This document shows, piece by piece, positions 17,363 to 27,600 of a stretch of 64,000 nt of DNA. Position numbers and translations under genes: made by a program. Origin of the DNA: Desulfuromonadaceae bacterium (GTDB lineage Bacteria > Desulfobacterota > Desulfuromonadia > Geobacterales > Pseudopelobacteraceae); assembly GCA_028712075.1 (NCBI GenBank), contig JAQTQX010000010.1:1-64000 (forward strand). The letters run 5' to 3'. How positions within the stretch are numbered: position 1 is the first letter of the stretch; each line of letters starts with the position of its first letter. A model generated the notes under the pieces. The model ran no database searches and was not told the origin of the DNA. It saw only the letters and a list, made by a program, of their open reading frames with translations.

Positions 17363-20300
17363 ATGATTAATTTAAAACGCGGATTACATATCAAACATAT
17401 TCTTAAAATTTCGGTGGTCATCGTTGCCGGCATCATGGCAACGGTATTGCTCTGTCTGGCATTTCTCCCAACCCTTGTCAGCACCAGCTTCGTGCAGACC
17501 CGTATTCAAAAAGCCCTTGCAGCCTCCATGAAACGTCAGGTGGAATGGTCGAACCTTGCCATGACCTGGTCCGACGGCCTGGTTCTTTCCGGCCTCAAGC
17601 TTGGAGATGGGCCTGCACCGCTTCTTACCGCAGACATTAGGCGGCTTGTCATTATTCCGGGAATCAGTCGCGGCACTGATGGACATCTCGGCGTTGATTT
17701 CGTGGTCAGGATACATACTGTTCTGGCTCAACTTGCTCCCGGCCCACCAAAAACGCCACCTCCACCGCCAACCAAAGATCCTCTGACAGTGCTGGCTGAG
17801 ACAATAGAAAAAATGCAGGGGCTTGATTTTCCGCTGCCGCTCGATCTGCGTGTTCAGGTTGAAATTGCACCGGTACAGATCACCTATCGAGTCCCGGCCC
17901 CGGGGAAACAACTACAGCTTCAGGATTTTTCGTGTCGCCTGGCCATGCCGTCGCTCGCAGCAAAACCGGTTGCTGTCGAGATGAATGGTCGTGTCGTAGT
18001 TGATGGCCGGGATATGGGGATTGTCACTCTAACTGCCACAGTCAGTGATCTGGTGACGAAAGCCCGGAGGATTCATATCGCTTCAGCGCTCTTTGCCGTT
18101 GACGCCTCGGCGCCCGGTACGACTCTTTCGGTTTCGGGCGGTCTCAGTCACGCCGATGGTTTTGCTGCCCGTTGGCAGCTGGACCTGCCCCAGCTGCTGG
18201 CGATGGCGCATCCATTTGTTCCCGCCACAGTTCCGATATTGGCAGGAACTTTCGATTTGAATCTGAAGGCAAAAGCTGATGCACAGCGTGATCTGCATGC
18301 GACAGTGACACTTGACGGCTCCGGTCTGGTGGCACGCGGCGGTTCCCTGAAAACTAAGCAAATCGGGCCGCTGGATGTAAAACTTCAGCAGCAGATTGCC
18401 ACCAGTCATGCCGAGCAGAAAGTCGTCTTTCCCGGTGGTTCTATATCCGTGCCGGGGTTGATTGATGCCGAGTGGAGCGCATCCGTCAACCGGCCAACCG
18501 CTCCTGACCGCTCAATTGAGGCCCGCCTTGGTCCCCTGCGGCTCGATCTGGCCCGGGCGCGTGCCGTGGCTGCTCCGTTTCTTCCGCCAGATACTCCGGT
18601 CAAGGAGCTGACGGGCGAAATTTTCCTTCGTTCCGCATCGCTCCGTCTGAATGGCCCCGAAAACAGCGGTGAACTTGCTGCTAGCGGTTTCGGTATTTCC
18701 CTTCCCTATGTCCGGATTGCTCTGCAGAAAGGTATGCTGACGGCCGATACTGTTGACCTGCTTCTTGAAAATGTAACCTGCCCGCTGACGGCAAAACAAC
18801 CCAACTCTGTAACGGCGAAGCTGCGCTGGAGTATCGGGAGCGCCGTGCTGTCCGGCGCAGAACCGTTGATACTCAGCGGGGCACGCGGCGCAATCGGGGC
18901 TGTCGTCAGCAACCTTAACCTGAAGAGCAGTTCACCGCGCACTGTGGCTGCAACAATGGCACTGAGCCAGTCGTGTGATCTTGACCGCGTTGCAAGCGGT
19001 ACGCAGTTTGTCCTGGAACATGTTCAAGAACAGCTTTCTCTGCAGGCGCAGGCGACCGAGAGAGGGACGGTTGAAGCAAAGCGTGCGGATTTTTCCCTGA
19101 CAGCGGCATCACTAAAAGGGTCCCGATCAGGAAAACGGTTCGGGCCGTTGCCGTTTTCCGCTTCACTAACGGCGGAAGATACCGTTCTTGCCGCCGAAAA
19201 AGGAGCGCGGCCAACGGTTCGCCACGCCGCCGCCCGTGTCAGCGCCGGTGATTTTTTTCACCTGACTGCTGACGCTGCCCTGTCGTCAGTTGCTTCGACT
19301 ACCGGCTCAATGCGGCTCGATCTGCAGCGTGCACTTCCCGCTGTTGCCCGGTTTGTACCGTCCGGACTGACAGCGGGCGGGGTGGTGAGCGCTACCTGGA
19401 ACCTGGCAGCACCATTGACCGGCATGACCCCTGCGGACGACACCCATCTGCTGCGCAGAGCCAGAAGCTCTCTGGAGCGACTGGACAAACTGGATATTGC
19501 CATAAAACTGGATGATGTTTCCGCGACAGTTCCGTCGGCACAAGGGGCGTTTCGGATCAGCGGCCTGCGTACCGCACCCGACCTGCGGATTGTTGTGGCC
19601 AAAAAAGGTGAGTCAGCCCGATGTGCCGGAAATGTGCTGTTCTCCGGCTTGAGTGGATTAACGGGCCCGGCGGAAAAATTTCCGCCCCAGCATGGATCTC
19701 TGGCACTGTCCGGTGACCTTGCCGACTGGAGCAGACTCCGGCTGCATGAAGAACTGCGTATCGATCCGCTCGCGCTGTCGCATGAGGCCGAGTTGAACGT
19801 GAGTCGCCTCGACGCTCTGTTGAATGAGGAGCAACCGTTTAATAGGGGGACGCTACTCAAACGGCTCGACGCGACTCTGTTTGCTTCGCTTGATGCTACT
19901 TTTTCTCCTGAACTGAAACCGCTGCTGCCCGGTATAAATACAAGCGGACGTGCCGCCGCCTCACTGCGTGCCGATCTGACCGCCGGGCGTGAGCTGGCAC
20001 TCCGTTGCGCACTGAATACGAGCGACTTCAGCGCACAGATGGCCAACGGCACGACTATAGAAGGGATGCGCTCTGATATTTCATTCAATCGAATATATGT
20101 ATTCGACCGGAGTCAGGCTGACAGCTGGACGCCGCTGTCACGGTCTCTGGTCAGACCGGAGGCGGTATCAATCGTCAACACCGGCGCAAAGGAACTGGTT
20201 GAACGTGTTCATGACGATCTGCGTGGAGATGTTACCGGTTCCCGTTCGTTCTCGATCAGACGTGTGGTCACCATGGTATCCGGTTCACCGCTGGAGTTGA

Positions 20301-20959
20301 CCGCTCTGGAAGGCGATCTGCTCCTCACCAGAGAAAAAACCGGCATCAACTTCTTTCAGGCAGACCTGCTCGGGGGAACGGTACTGGCAAGCTCTCTATT
20401 TGATCTGAAACAGGATGTTCCGGTCTTTTCTTCTGCCGGCTCCTTTTCAAACCTTGATATAACGTATCTGTTGCCTCCGGAAGCACGCTCCCGACAGGCA
20501 GATCAGGATGCCGAAATTACCGGTGAACTGGCCATTACGGCGCCTCTGACCGTCGAGCAGCGCACGCTGCTGGAGCAGCTGCACTTGACACTGAATGTGC
20601 GTAAAATCGGTGCCAACACCATTGAGAGAGCGCTGTTCGCTCTTGATCCATACGAACGAAACGAGCAGGTGGTTGCACAGCGAAAAATACTGAAATTGGG
20701 CCGACTCAAGGGGCTCCGGGCGACAGCGCGTGATGGCGCTTTCAGTATGGAAGGGGAAGCTCAGATCAAGGGAGTGGCGGTCGATCTGCCAAAAGTTGAA
20801 CGGCTGCGGATTTCCGAGCTGCCGCACCGTCAGGAACTCGAAAAGAACAGCACAAAAATTGCAGCGCTGCGCGGCATTCTCGATCTGATGCGAGCTGATA
20901 CGTTGGTGATTGGATCCAAAGGTGAACTATCGTTACAACGGAGGATGTATGAACAATAG
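17363..20959 (+). CDS. Large AsmA-like envelope protein (YdbH-like)
   Basis: A 1198-residue protein with a single N-terminal membrane anchor (about 14-36) and then a long periplasmic part made of short alternating beta strands, as in the AsmA/TamB/YhdP/YdbH superfamily of bridge-like lipid transporters. The VQTRIQKALAASMKRQVEW start after the anchor is the AsmA signature (a helix leading into LSGLKLGDG). A proline-rich insert (PPKTPPPPPTKDP) is at about 128-140. The next gene encodes a DUF1318/YdbL-like protein; in Escherichia coli, ydbH and ydbL share an operon and YdbH works in phospholipid traffic to the outer membrane. A similar role is inferred from family plus neighbour. It overlaps the following start by 11 bases. 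Confidence 0.75.
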   Translation: MINLKRGLHIKHILKISVVIVAGIMATVLLCLAFLPTLVSTSFVQTRIQKALAASMKRQVEWSNLAMTWSDGLVLSGLKLGDGPAPLLTADIRRLVIIPGISRGTDGHLGVDFVVRIHTVLAQLAPGPPKTPPPPPTKDPLTVLAETIEKMQGLDFPLPLDLRVQVEIAPVQITYRVPAPGKQLQLQDFSCRLAMPSLAAKPVAVEMNGRVVVDGRDMGIVTLTATVSDLVTKARRIHIASALFAVDASAPGTTLSVSGGLSHADGFAARWQLDLPQLLAMAHPFVPATVPILAGTFDLNLKAKADAQRDLHATVTLDGSGLVARGGSLKTKQIGPLDVKLQQQIATSHAEQKVVFPGGSISVPGLIDAEWSASVNRPTAPDRSIEARLGPLRLDLARARAVAAPFLPPDTPVKELTGEIFLRSASLRLNGPENSGELAASGFGISLPYVRIALQKGMLTADTVDLLLENVTCPLTAKQPNSVTAKLRWSIGSAVLSGAEPLILSGARGAIGAVVSNLNLKSSSPRTVAATMALSQSCDLDRVASGTQFVLEHVQEQLSLQAQATERGTVEAKRADFSLTAASLKGSRSGKRFGPLPFSASLTAEDTVLAAEKGARPTVRHAAARVSAGDFFHLTADAALSSVASTTGSMRLDLQRALPAVARFVPSGLTAGGVVSATWNLAAPLTGMTPADDTHLLRRARSSLERLDKLDIAIKLDDVSATVPSAQGAFRISGLRTAPDLRIVVAKKGESARCAGNVLFSGLSGLTGPAEKFPPQHGSLALSGDLADWSRLRLHEELRIDPLALSHEAELNVSRLDALLNEEQPFNRGTLLKRLDATLFASLDATFSPELKPLLPGINTSGRAAASLRADLTAGRELALRCALNTSDFSAQMANGTTIEGMRSDISFNRIYVFDRSQADSWTPLSRSLVRPEAVSIVNTGAKELVERVHDDLRGDVTGSRSFSIRRVVTMVSGSPLELTALEGDLLLTREKTGINFFQADLLGGTVLASSLFDLKQDVPVFSSAGSFSNLDITYLLPPEARSRQADQDAEITGELAITAPLTVEQRTLLEQLHLTLNVRKIGANTIERALFALDPYERNEQVVAQRKILKLGRLKGLRATARDGAFSMEGEAQIKGVAVDLPKVERLRISELPHRQELEKNSTKIAALRGILDLMRADTLVIGSKGELSLQRRMYEQ

Positions 20960-21674
20960 AATATTGAAAAAATATTTGAAACACGGAGCAACGGAGCAAC
21001 GGAGCACCGGCGGATTGCAATTTGTTAGAAACCATAATTTAAAAATATGCCGACCATTTTTTTCAGGAAATGTTTTGATTTCTCTGTCGCTCCGTTGCTC
21101 CGTGTTATTCAGCCTTGCACTGTCATTCTCCGGCTGTACCCTGGCCAAGGTCGATGTCAATGTAGTTAGCGAGCGGACCTCACTGGAAAATCAGGTACTT
21201 GGCACCTACAACAGTCTGAACCAGGACATGCTGCTGGTCGCTTCGGTACGAGGAGTATCACCGAACGGTAAGATCGAAGTGCCGCCGCGTCATACACCGG
21301 AACAGCGTGATGCCACCAGGGCGCTGGAGACAATTGCTTTTCATGCCGATGATATTGAAACCTTTAAACGGTTCGGCTGGATAGGGGAAAACCAGGATGG
21401 GCTGCTGACACCGTTTGCCCGGGAAACACCAAAGCTGCAGTCAAAGGAGTTAAACACGTTTGCCGCCAATTACAGTGAAGCGGAATTCCAACAGGTGGTG
21501 AAGGAGGTCAATCAGTCGCGCGACATTCTGATGATGCGCGTAGTACAGACCAATGAAAACTTCACGATCAAGGATCTTCCCGCCATTCGGAAGGTGTTTG
21601 CCCGGATCAACCGCCAGAACAGCGTGCCCGGTTCAAAAGTACAAGATGAAAGCGGAAAGTGGATAACGTTATGA
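20949..21674 (+). CDS. DUF1318 (YdbL-like) lipoprotein with a repeat element inside its signal peptide
   Basis: A 241-residue protein. The mature part starts at a lipobox Cys (SFSGC, Cys63). The C-terminal third (VKEVNQSRDILM, then PGSKVQDESGKW) matches the DUF1318/YdbL ending, while the middle (about 75-160) is specific to this protein. The signal region is oddly long: between a normal start (MNNRILKKYL) and the hydrophobic core (VLFSLALSF) lie about 40 residues coded by a repeat element with 18-bp inverted ends. GGAGG precedes the ATG at 20949. It overlaps the upstream AsmA-like gene and ends in ATGA with the downstream giant gene, so the three are coupled. Family call moderate; function unknown. 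Confidence 0.7.
   Translation: MNNRILKKYLKHGATEQRSTGGLQFVRNHNLKICRPFFSGNVLISLSLRCSVLFSLALSFSGCTLAKVDVNVVSERTSLENQVLGTYNSLNQDMLLVASVRGVSPNGKIEVPPRHTPEQRDATRALETIAFHADDIETFKRFGWIGENQDGLLTPFARETPKLQSKELNTFAANYSEAEFQQVVKEVNQSRDILMMRVVQTNENFTIKDLPAIRKVFARINRQNSVPGSKVQDESGKWITL
20980..21106 (+). repeat. 127-bp repeat element with 18-bp perfect inverted ends, inside a coding sequence
   Basis: AACACGGAGCAACGGAGC at 20980-20997 is the exact inverted copy of 21089-21106. The left arm goes on with another CAACGGAG unit, so the arms themselves are built from a tandem octamer GAGCAACG. The 91 bases between the arms are AT-rich. It sits wholly within the signal-peptide coding part of the DUF1318-like gene and is translated. 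No target duplication is evident. Confidence 0.8.
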
Positions 21675-24600
21675 AATGGCACATACTAACAGTTGTTATA
21701 ACACGGAGCAACGGAGCAACGGAGAAATCAAAAGCCTTTTCCGTGATTGTAACTTTTTTGATGCTGTTGACCTGCTCTCTGCCGGTATCAGCCCTGCCGC
21801 TGGGTGATGAACTGCTTGCACCCGCAGCACCCCGCCCGGCGCCCCGTTCCCGTCCGGAAACCGTCCCCCAGCCGGCAATTTTCAGTTCACGTCAGGTTTT
21901 GTACGCCGCCCGCGCAGGAAACGGCTCGGCCATGGTTACTGTTGAACGGGGCGACAAGGGTGATGAACTGTGGTTTTACTCCTTAACGGGCGGAGCGGAA
22001 CTGCCGCACCTGCTGCATACCAGCCCGGTACGCCTTGCCGCTCCGGCTCTCAATAATGACGGTACTCTCGTGGCATTTGTTGATGCACAGGATGATGTAA
22101 AGGGTGATATCTGGCTGTTAGATATAGTAAAAGCTGATCGAAAGCCGAAACGACTGACCGATCGGGAAGCTGCCGATGATGCCCCGGTATTTACCATTGA
22201 CGGCTCGGCTGTCGTGTATCAGCGGCAGCGGCCTGGGTCAGACCTACGTGAACTGATCAAGCTGAACCTGAATGATAATCGGACTGAGCTGCTACCTGTC
22301 GGAATTGATGCCGCTTTTGCCGCACCGGCCCCGGACGGGCGGCGTTGGCTGTTCGTTTCGCGCACCTCCGATCCGAACGGTGATCTCTGGGTATGGAACG
22401 AGCAGGGGGGAGGCCTGACCCAATTAACGGGAGGCGGCGCGCGCGATTTGTATCCTGCATGGGAAAACAACGATTCAATTCTGTTTACCCGTCAGTCGTC
22501 AGCAGCAACGAGTGGCGAATCCGGGCAGATTTTCCGGCTGCAACTGCGGCGGGACGGTGCCGATGACCAGCCGTTTGCGGCTCCGCTGACGTCTGCTGCC
22601 CTGATGGCTATTGCGCCGATTCCGGGGAGTAACTGCTTTTATTTTGTGGCCGGTCAGGCGGGTGGTGGGCAGCTGTTGTCACTCCCTCTTTCCGGTGAAA
22701 TTCCGGAACGCGAATCGGTGGCGGAACAGTGGGCACTGGCTCGCATCATTCTTGAACGTCAGCCTGCCGATCCTGCACATGCCAGACTAGCAGCCGCCCG
22801 AGTGTTGGCACGCGAGGATGCGCCAACCCGTGAAGGGGCGCTGGCCGGGCTGGCGTTGGCAGGGCTGATGGAGCAGGCGGATGAACGTGCAGCAGCAGTC
22901 GACCAGTATGCAGCGGTTGCCAGTCGCTACGCACTTTTTTCCCGGGAAGCGGCGTTGGCCGCTGTTGCAAAAATCAGAGTTCAGACCGCACTGCGCTGCA
23001 GTGATGTTGTTCTCGTCCAGAGGCGTCAGGAACTGATCCGTGAGGCACAGCAGGCCATGGTTGCCATTGCGGCGAATCAAAGAGGCGATGTTACCGCGCG
23101 CTCCCTGATTGACACAGCCCGGCTGCATGCCGAGTTTGGCGGCGGCGCTGCCGATCTGCTTGCTGCCGTTGGTTATACGGAACAGGCCGCCGCCCTCACC
23201 GACGCATCCCGCCCGTTCAGGGCTGAGGCGGCACTGCGCCGTGCCGAACTGCTTGCAAAACTGGAGAAAGGGGAGGGGGCACAGACGGCTCTGGTGCAGG
23301 TGATCACATCCTACGGCGATCAGGAAGAGTGGGCGGATGCTGCAACAACGGCGCTGCTTGATCTCGTGTCTCCCCGTGATCATGCGGATCAGGCAGCACT
23401 TGCGGCACTGGCTGAACGGTATCGCATGACGCTTCCCCGTCTGGCGATGGGAGCCTGGAACCGTCAGGGGGATGTCGCGTATCGTGCCAACCAGTGGGCC
23501 AAAGCCAAAGATGCCTATCGTACCGTGCTTGAAAAATTTCCGGTAATACCCACGCCGACCGCAGCTGCGCGTTTTGCGCTTGCCGAGGTACTCTATCGTG
23601 AAGAACGATACTCCGAAGCAAAGGGGCTGTACGAAACCGAAATGAACGCACAGCCGGAGGATACACCGCTCTACCAGCTGGCACGTGCCGCCTATATCCG
23701 CAAAACCGTAGCGGCCGGTGAAAACCTGTATCGCCTTGGCGAAATGGCTGCCGCACGCACCCTGTTTCTCGACCTGATCCGCTATGACGGACGGAGTGTC
23801 GAGGCGCATCGCGGGTATATCAAAACCGTTGCCGCCATGGGACAGGCCGCGGAACTGCTTGCTCTCTATCGCAAGATGCTTGCCTCCTATCCTGATGATC
23901 CGGTTCTGCTGTATGCCACCGGCCTGACGCTTACCTATCTGCCGGGAAAAGAATCGTTCACGGAGGCTGACCGCCTGATTGCCCGGGCGGCAGAGCGGAT
24001 GCCGGCTTCGGAGTACCCCCCCCAGACACGCGGCTATCTTGCCGAAGTGGCCGAGACCGTACATGGCGAACGGGGCGGACTGGAGCGGGCGCTCGCTCTG
24101 TACCGGCGTGCCTGGCTGCTTAATCGACCATTGGAGCAGCCGGAAAATCGCGCCAACCTTGATCTTAACATCGGAAATAGTGCCTATCTGCTCGGCAGCA
24201 AGGCGACCGCCTGGGAGTTCTACCGTCAGCGGCTCGCGGCAGACATCCCTTTCGATAATCCTGATACCGAACTGATTTTCCGGCAGCGCTATGCGGCAAC
24301 CGCTTTTCAGATGCACGAAAAGGAAGCCCCGGTCACCGGCTATCTGCGTGCGCTGCAGCTGACTGAACAACGATTGAATCCGTCCCGTCCGCTCGAACTG
24401 TTCGGTCGTCTCACGCGGCGCGTGACGGAGCGGCTCTTTTCCGGTTCGGAGCGCACCCCTGCCGCCGAAGTCGCCTTGACAAGGCAGCAGGAGATCACTG
24501 CCGGGCTTGAACAACTGGGTTCAACACCGCCGGAGGCACCGCCTTCTGCCGGATGGAGCAGTTTTGACTCTGCGCTCCGCGCACTGCTGCAGCAGCAGCG

Positions 24601-27600
24601 GGAATTACTGAGCGACGCGTCCTCCTGGCAGAAAGATGCGTCGAAAAGTGCCGCCGAGCTGGACGGCATGGCCCGCGCCGTCGAAAAAGAGCTTGATGCA
24701 ACACCGCGTCTGGTGGAAACGGCAGCGGAGATTCATGACCGTCTCGGCCTCGCGTATCTGGAGGCGGATCGCTTTACTCCCGCCCGTGAACAGTTTGACG
24801 CTGCCTTTTCTCTCAACAAGGGGCTTGGCTTTACCGGCAATCTGGCCGCCAATCGCCGTTCCGCCAGCATTGCAACCTATAAGGAGGCACATACAGCATC
24901 TGGCGAGGAGCGGCTGCGTCTGTTGCACCTCAGTCGTGACGGCTTCACTGAGCTGTTGAAGCTGATCGACACATACCCTCCCACATCAAAGGCGCCGGCG
25001 AAGCGCAGCGGCGGGCTCTTTTCACTGTCTGCCAACGTAGTGCTCGACAAGATCGGCTCGACAGATGCCGCGTTCGGTTTTTCCGCAGTTCAGGAAAAGC
25101 GACTTGCGGAAATTTTTCTCGCCCGTATTCAGTCGGAACTTGGTGACCTGGCGGCGGCTTCCCTTTTGCTCAATAAACAGCTGCAGAGGTATCCTCAAGA
25201 CAACACCAGGATAGCGCCGCGCGATTTGTATGGAGTAACACTTTTGTCACATCGCACCGCCCATCTTGAGCAGGCCTTGGGCAGCCATGATGCGGCCAGG
25301 GACGGCTTCCACCGTTCAACATTGTTATCACTACAGGGGGGTAATCCCGTTAGCGCCATGCTCAACCTGATCAACTGGGGAGAACTGCTGATCAATGCTA
25401 GGCAACCGATCGACAGAGCGCCATTCCTTGCTGCCACAGCCCAGGTATCACGCCTGGCTGATTTTTCTCGCACTGCGCTGCCGCCGCTTGTTTATAGCCG
25501 CTATTACAATGATCTTGGAGTGTTGCTGGCTCAATTGGCTGCCGATGCCGCTACTGATGACGGCAGCCGTGAGGCGCTGCTGTTCAAAGCGCTTGAACAA
25601 TTTGACCGCCTGCTGCTGATTCCCGCCGACAGCAGCGATCCGGATGTGCGACATCAGCAGCATCGCCAGCTGGTCACCGCGCAACTAAACCGGGGGGCGC
25701 TGCTGCGCGCACTCGGTTTATCAGATGCTGCCGATGCCGCCTTTACCGCAGCGTTGACTGAAGCCGGTACATCAGCCGCCTTTTCGCTTGAGTGGCGCGC
25801 CCGTGCCGCGCTTGGCCGTTTTGATGAAGCACTGGTACTGATCAGTCAGCTCCCTGTGACTGAGTATGATCTGCAGCGGGGTGAATTACTGGAACTCTTT
25901 GCCCCGTATCTGGAAAAAATTGCGACACAAAATGCTGAACAGGGGTTCGCCCTGCTGGAAAAACTGAGCGAACTGGAACGGGTGCAACTGCTCGGTCGTG
26001 GCGCTCTCGGTCTCTCTGATCCGGCTACCTTCCAGCAGTTTCGAGCGGCAGCCCCTCACCTGGCCGAGCTTGACCGCTTGGAGGCCGCACGTGCTACAAC
26101 ACCTGCCGCGGATCGAGACTATCTGCAGCTGCGTCTGCAGCAGGAACAGGCGGCTGTTGATGATCTGTTTGGTCTGAAACTGGAGCGGCTTCCGCCGTGG
26201 TATGCCCTGGCCGGTGAGGCTGCGCTTCGCCTTGCGGCCGCTTCGGTCGATTTGAGTGAGCTGTCCCGTGCCGGTACTGATGCTCCATCGGCAGCAGGGG
26301 CCGTTGCCGTAGCGCAGCAGCGGGTCAATACGGTTCAGGCCTCCTTCAACAAGGAGTGCACAGCCGGCAGGGGGGGCAGACTCTGCCGGCTTATCTCTCC
26401 GCAACCGGTGGAGCTGATCGACGTGCAGGAAACTCTGTCAGGGAAAACCGTCCTCCGTTTTACGCCGTTGGACGAACAGCGCTGGCTGCTTTTTACCATT
26501 ACCGGCAAAGGAGTCACAGCCGAAACGGTTGACAGGGGAACACTCGAAGCTCGCCTCGCCGCAACGCCACAGGTTGTCGCTGTCTTTGAAGCACCGGAGC
26601 AGTTTAGTTCCGCGCTGCCGCTTGCCTGGGGGCTAAGCGCCACCCATCTGGTTCAGACCGTGAGCAAACGCAAGCCGTTTCGGCGTCAGGTTATCGACCC
26701 ATCCGGGTGGTGGCCGACCGGCAAACCGTTTATACGTCTGGCGACGCTTCGAATGACGGAACGGTTGAGCGATGCCCATACGCTGGTTTTGCCCGGGCAA
26801 GCCGGTCTGCTTGCTGAAGTCCCTGTGTTACCTGGTGGCGGCGGCTATTCTCTGCCACTTTGGGAGGATGAAAAGGGGGTGCGACACTTTTTTACGACAC
26901 TGGCCGCCGCAGAAAATCTTTCCCTGATTGTCGCGCCGCATGCCGGTCTTGATAAGGCCTACACACTCGGTCATCTGACGGCACTCTATGGTGTACCGTC
27001 GCTGCTGCTGGCCGATGGATCGAGTCGTGATGTCAGGCCCTTTACTGCCGCATATTCCCATCAGGCGCTCGGCGCTGCCCGTAGCCAACTCCCGTCGGGA
27101 TGGTTGCTGCTCGGTGACTGGGGACCGGATGCGGAGGAGGCGGCCAGACTGGGCAAGAGCCGATTCAATGATTTCGGAAAACGGGGTGTCATGGCTCACA
27201 ATGCCGGGGAGTTTCCCAAGGCGCTCTCCCTGTTTGAAAATGCTCTGACAATCATTGATGAGAATCCTGCCCTGGCAAAGCAGCGTGCGACGCTGCACCG
27301 CTATGCCCGGGAAAGTGCCTATTCTGCAGGCTTTACCGAACGCGCCATTATCCATGCCGCAGCTCTTGTCAAGGAGATGGCGAAAGAAAAAGCATACTCC
27401 GCCGAACATGCCGATGCACTGCTCCGACTCGGTCTGTTGCAGGGAAATGCCGAGCAGTTTGCCGATGCCGCCACGTCGCTGAAAGAAGGGGTTGGTATTT
27501 TTGCCGATCTCGGCATGGTTAAGGAGCAGGCTTCAGCGCTGGCCGATTTTGGTGTAGTCATGGAAAATTCGGTCAACTTCAGTGCCGCGAAGACGTTTTT

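Noticed and set aside
17389-17470. Second membrane helix in the AsmA-like protein
   Set aside because: Only one hydrophobic run is long enough; the rest of the chain is beta-rich and exported.
20980-21020. Tandem CAACGGAG units as a CRISPR or tandem-repeat array
   Set aside because: Only three short units without spacers; they form the arm of an inverted repeat.
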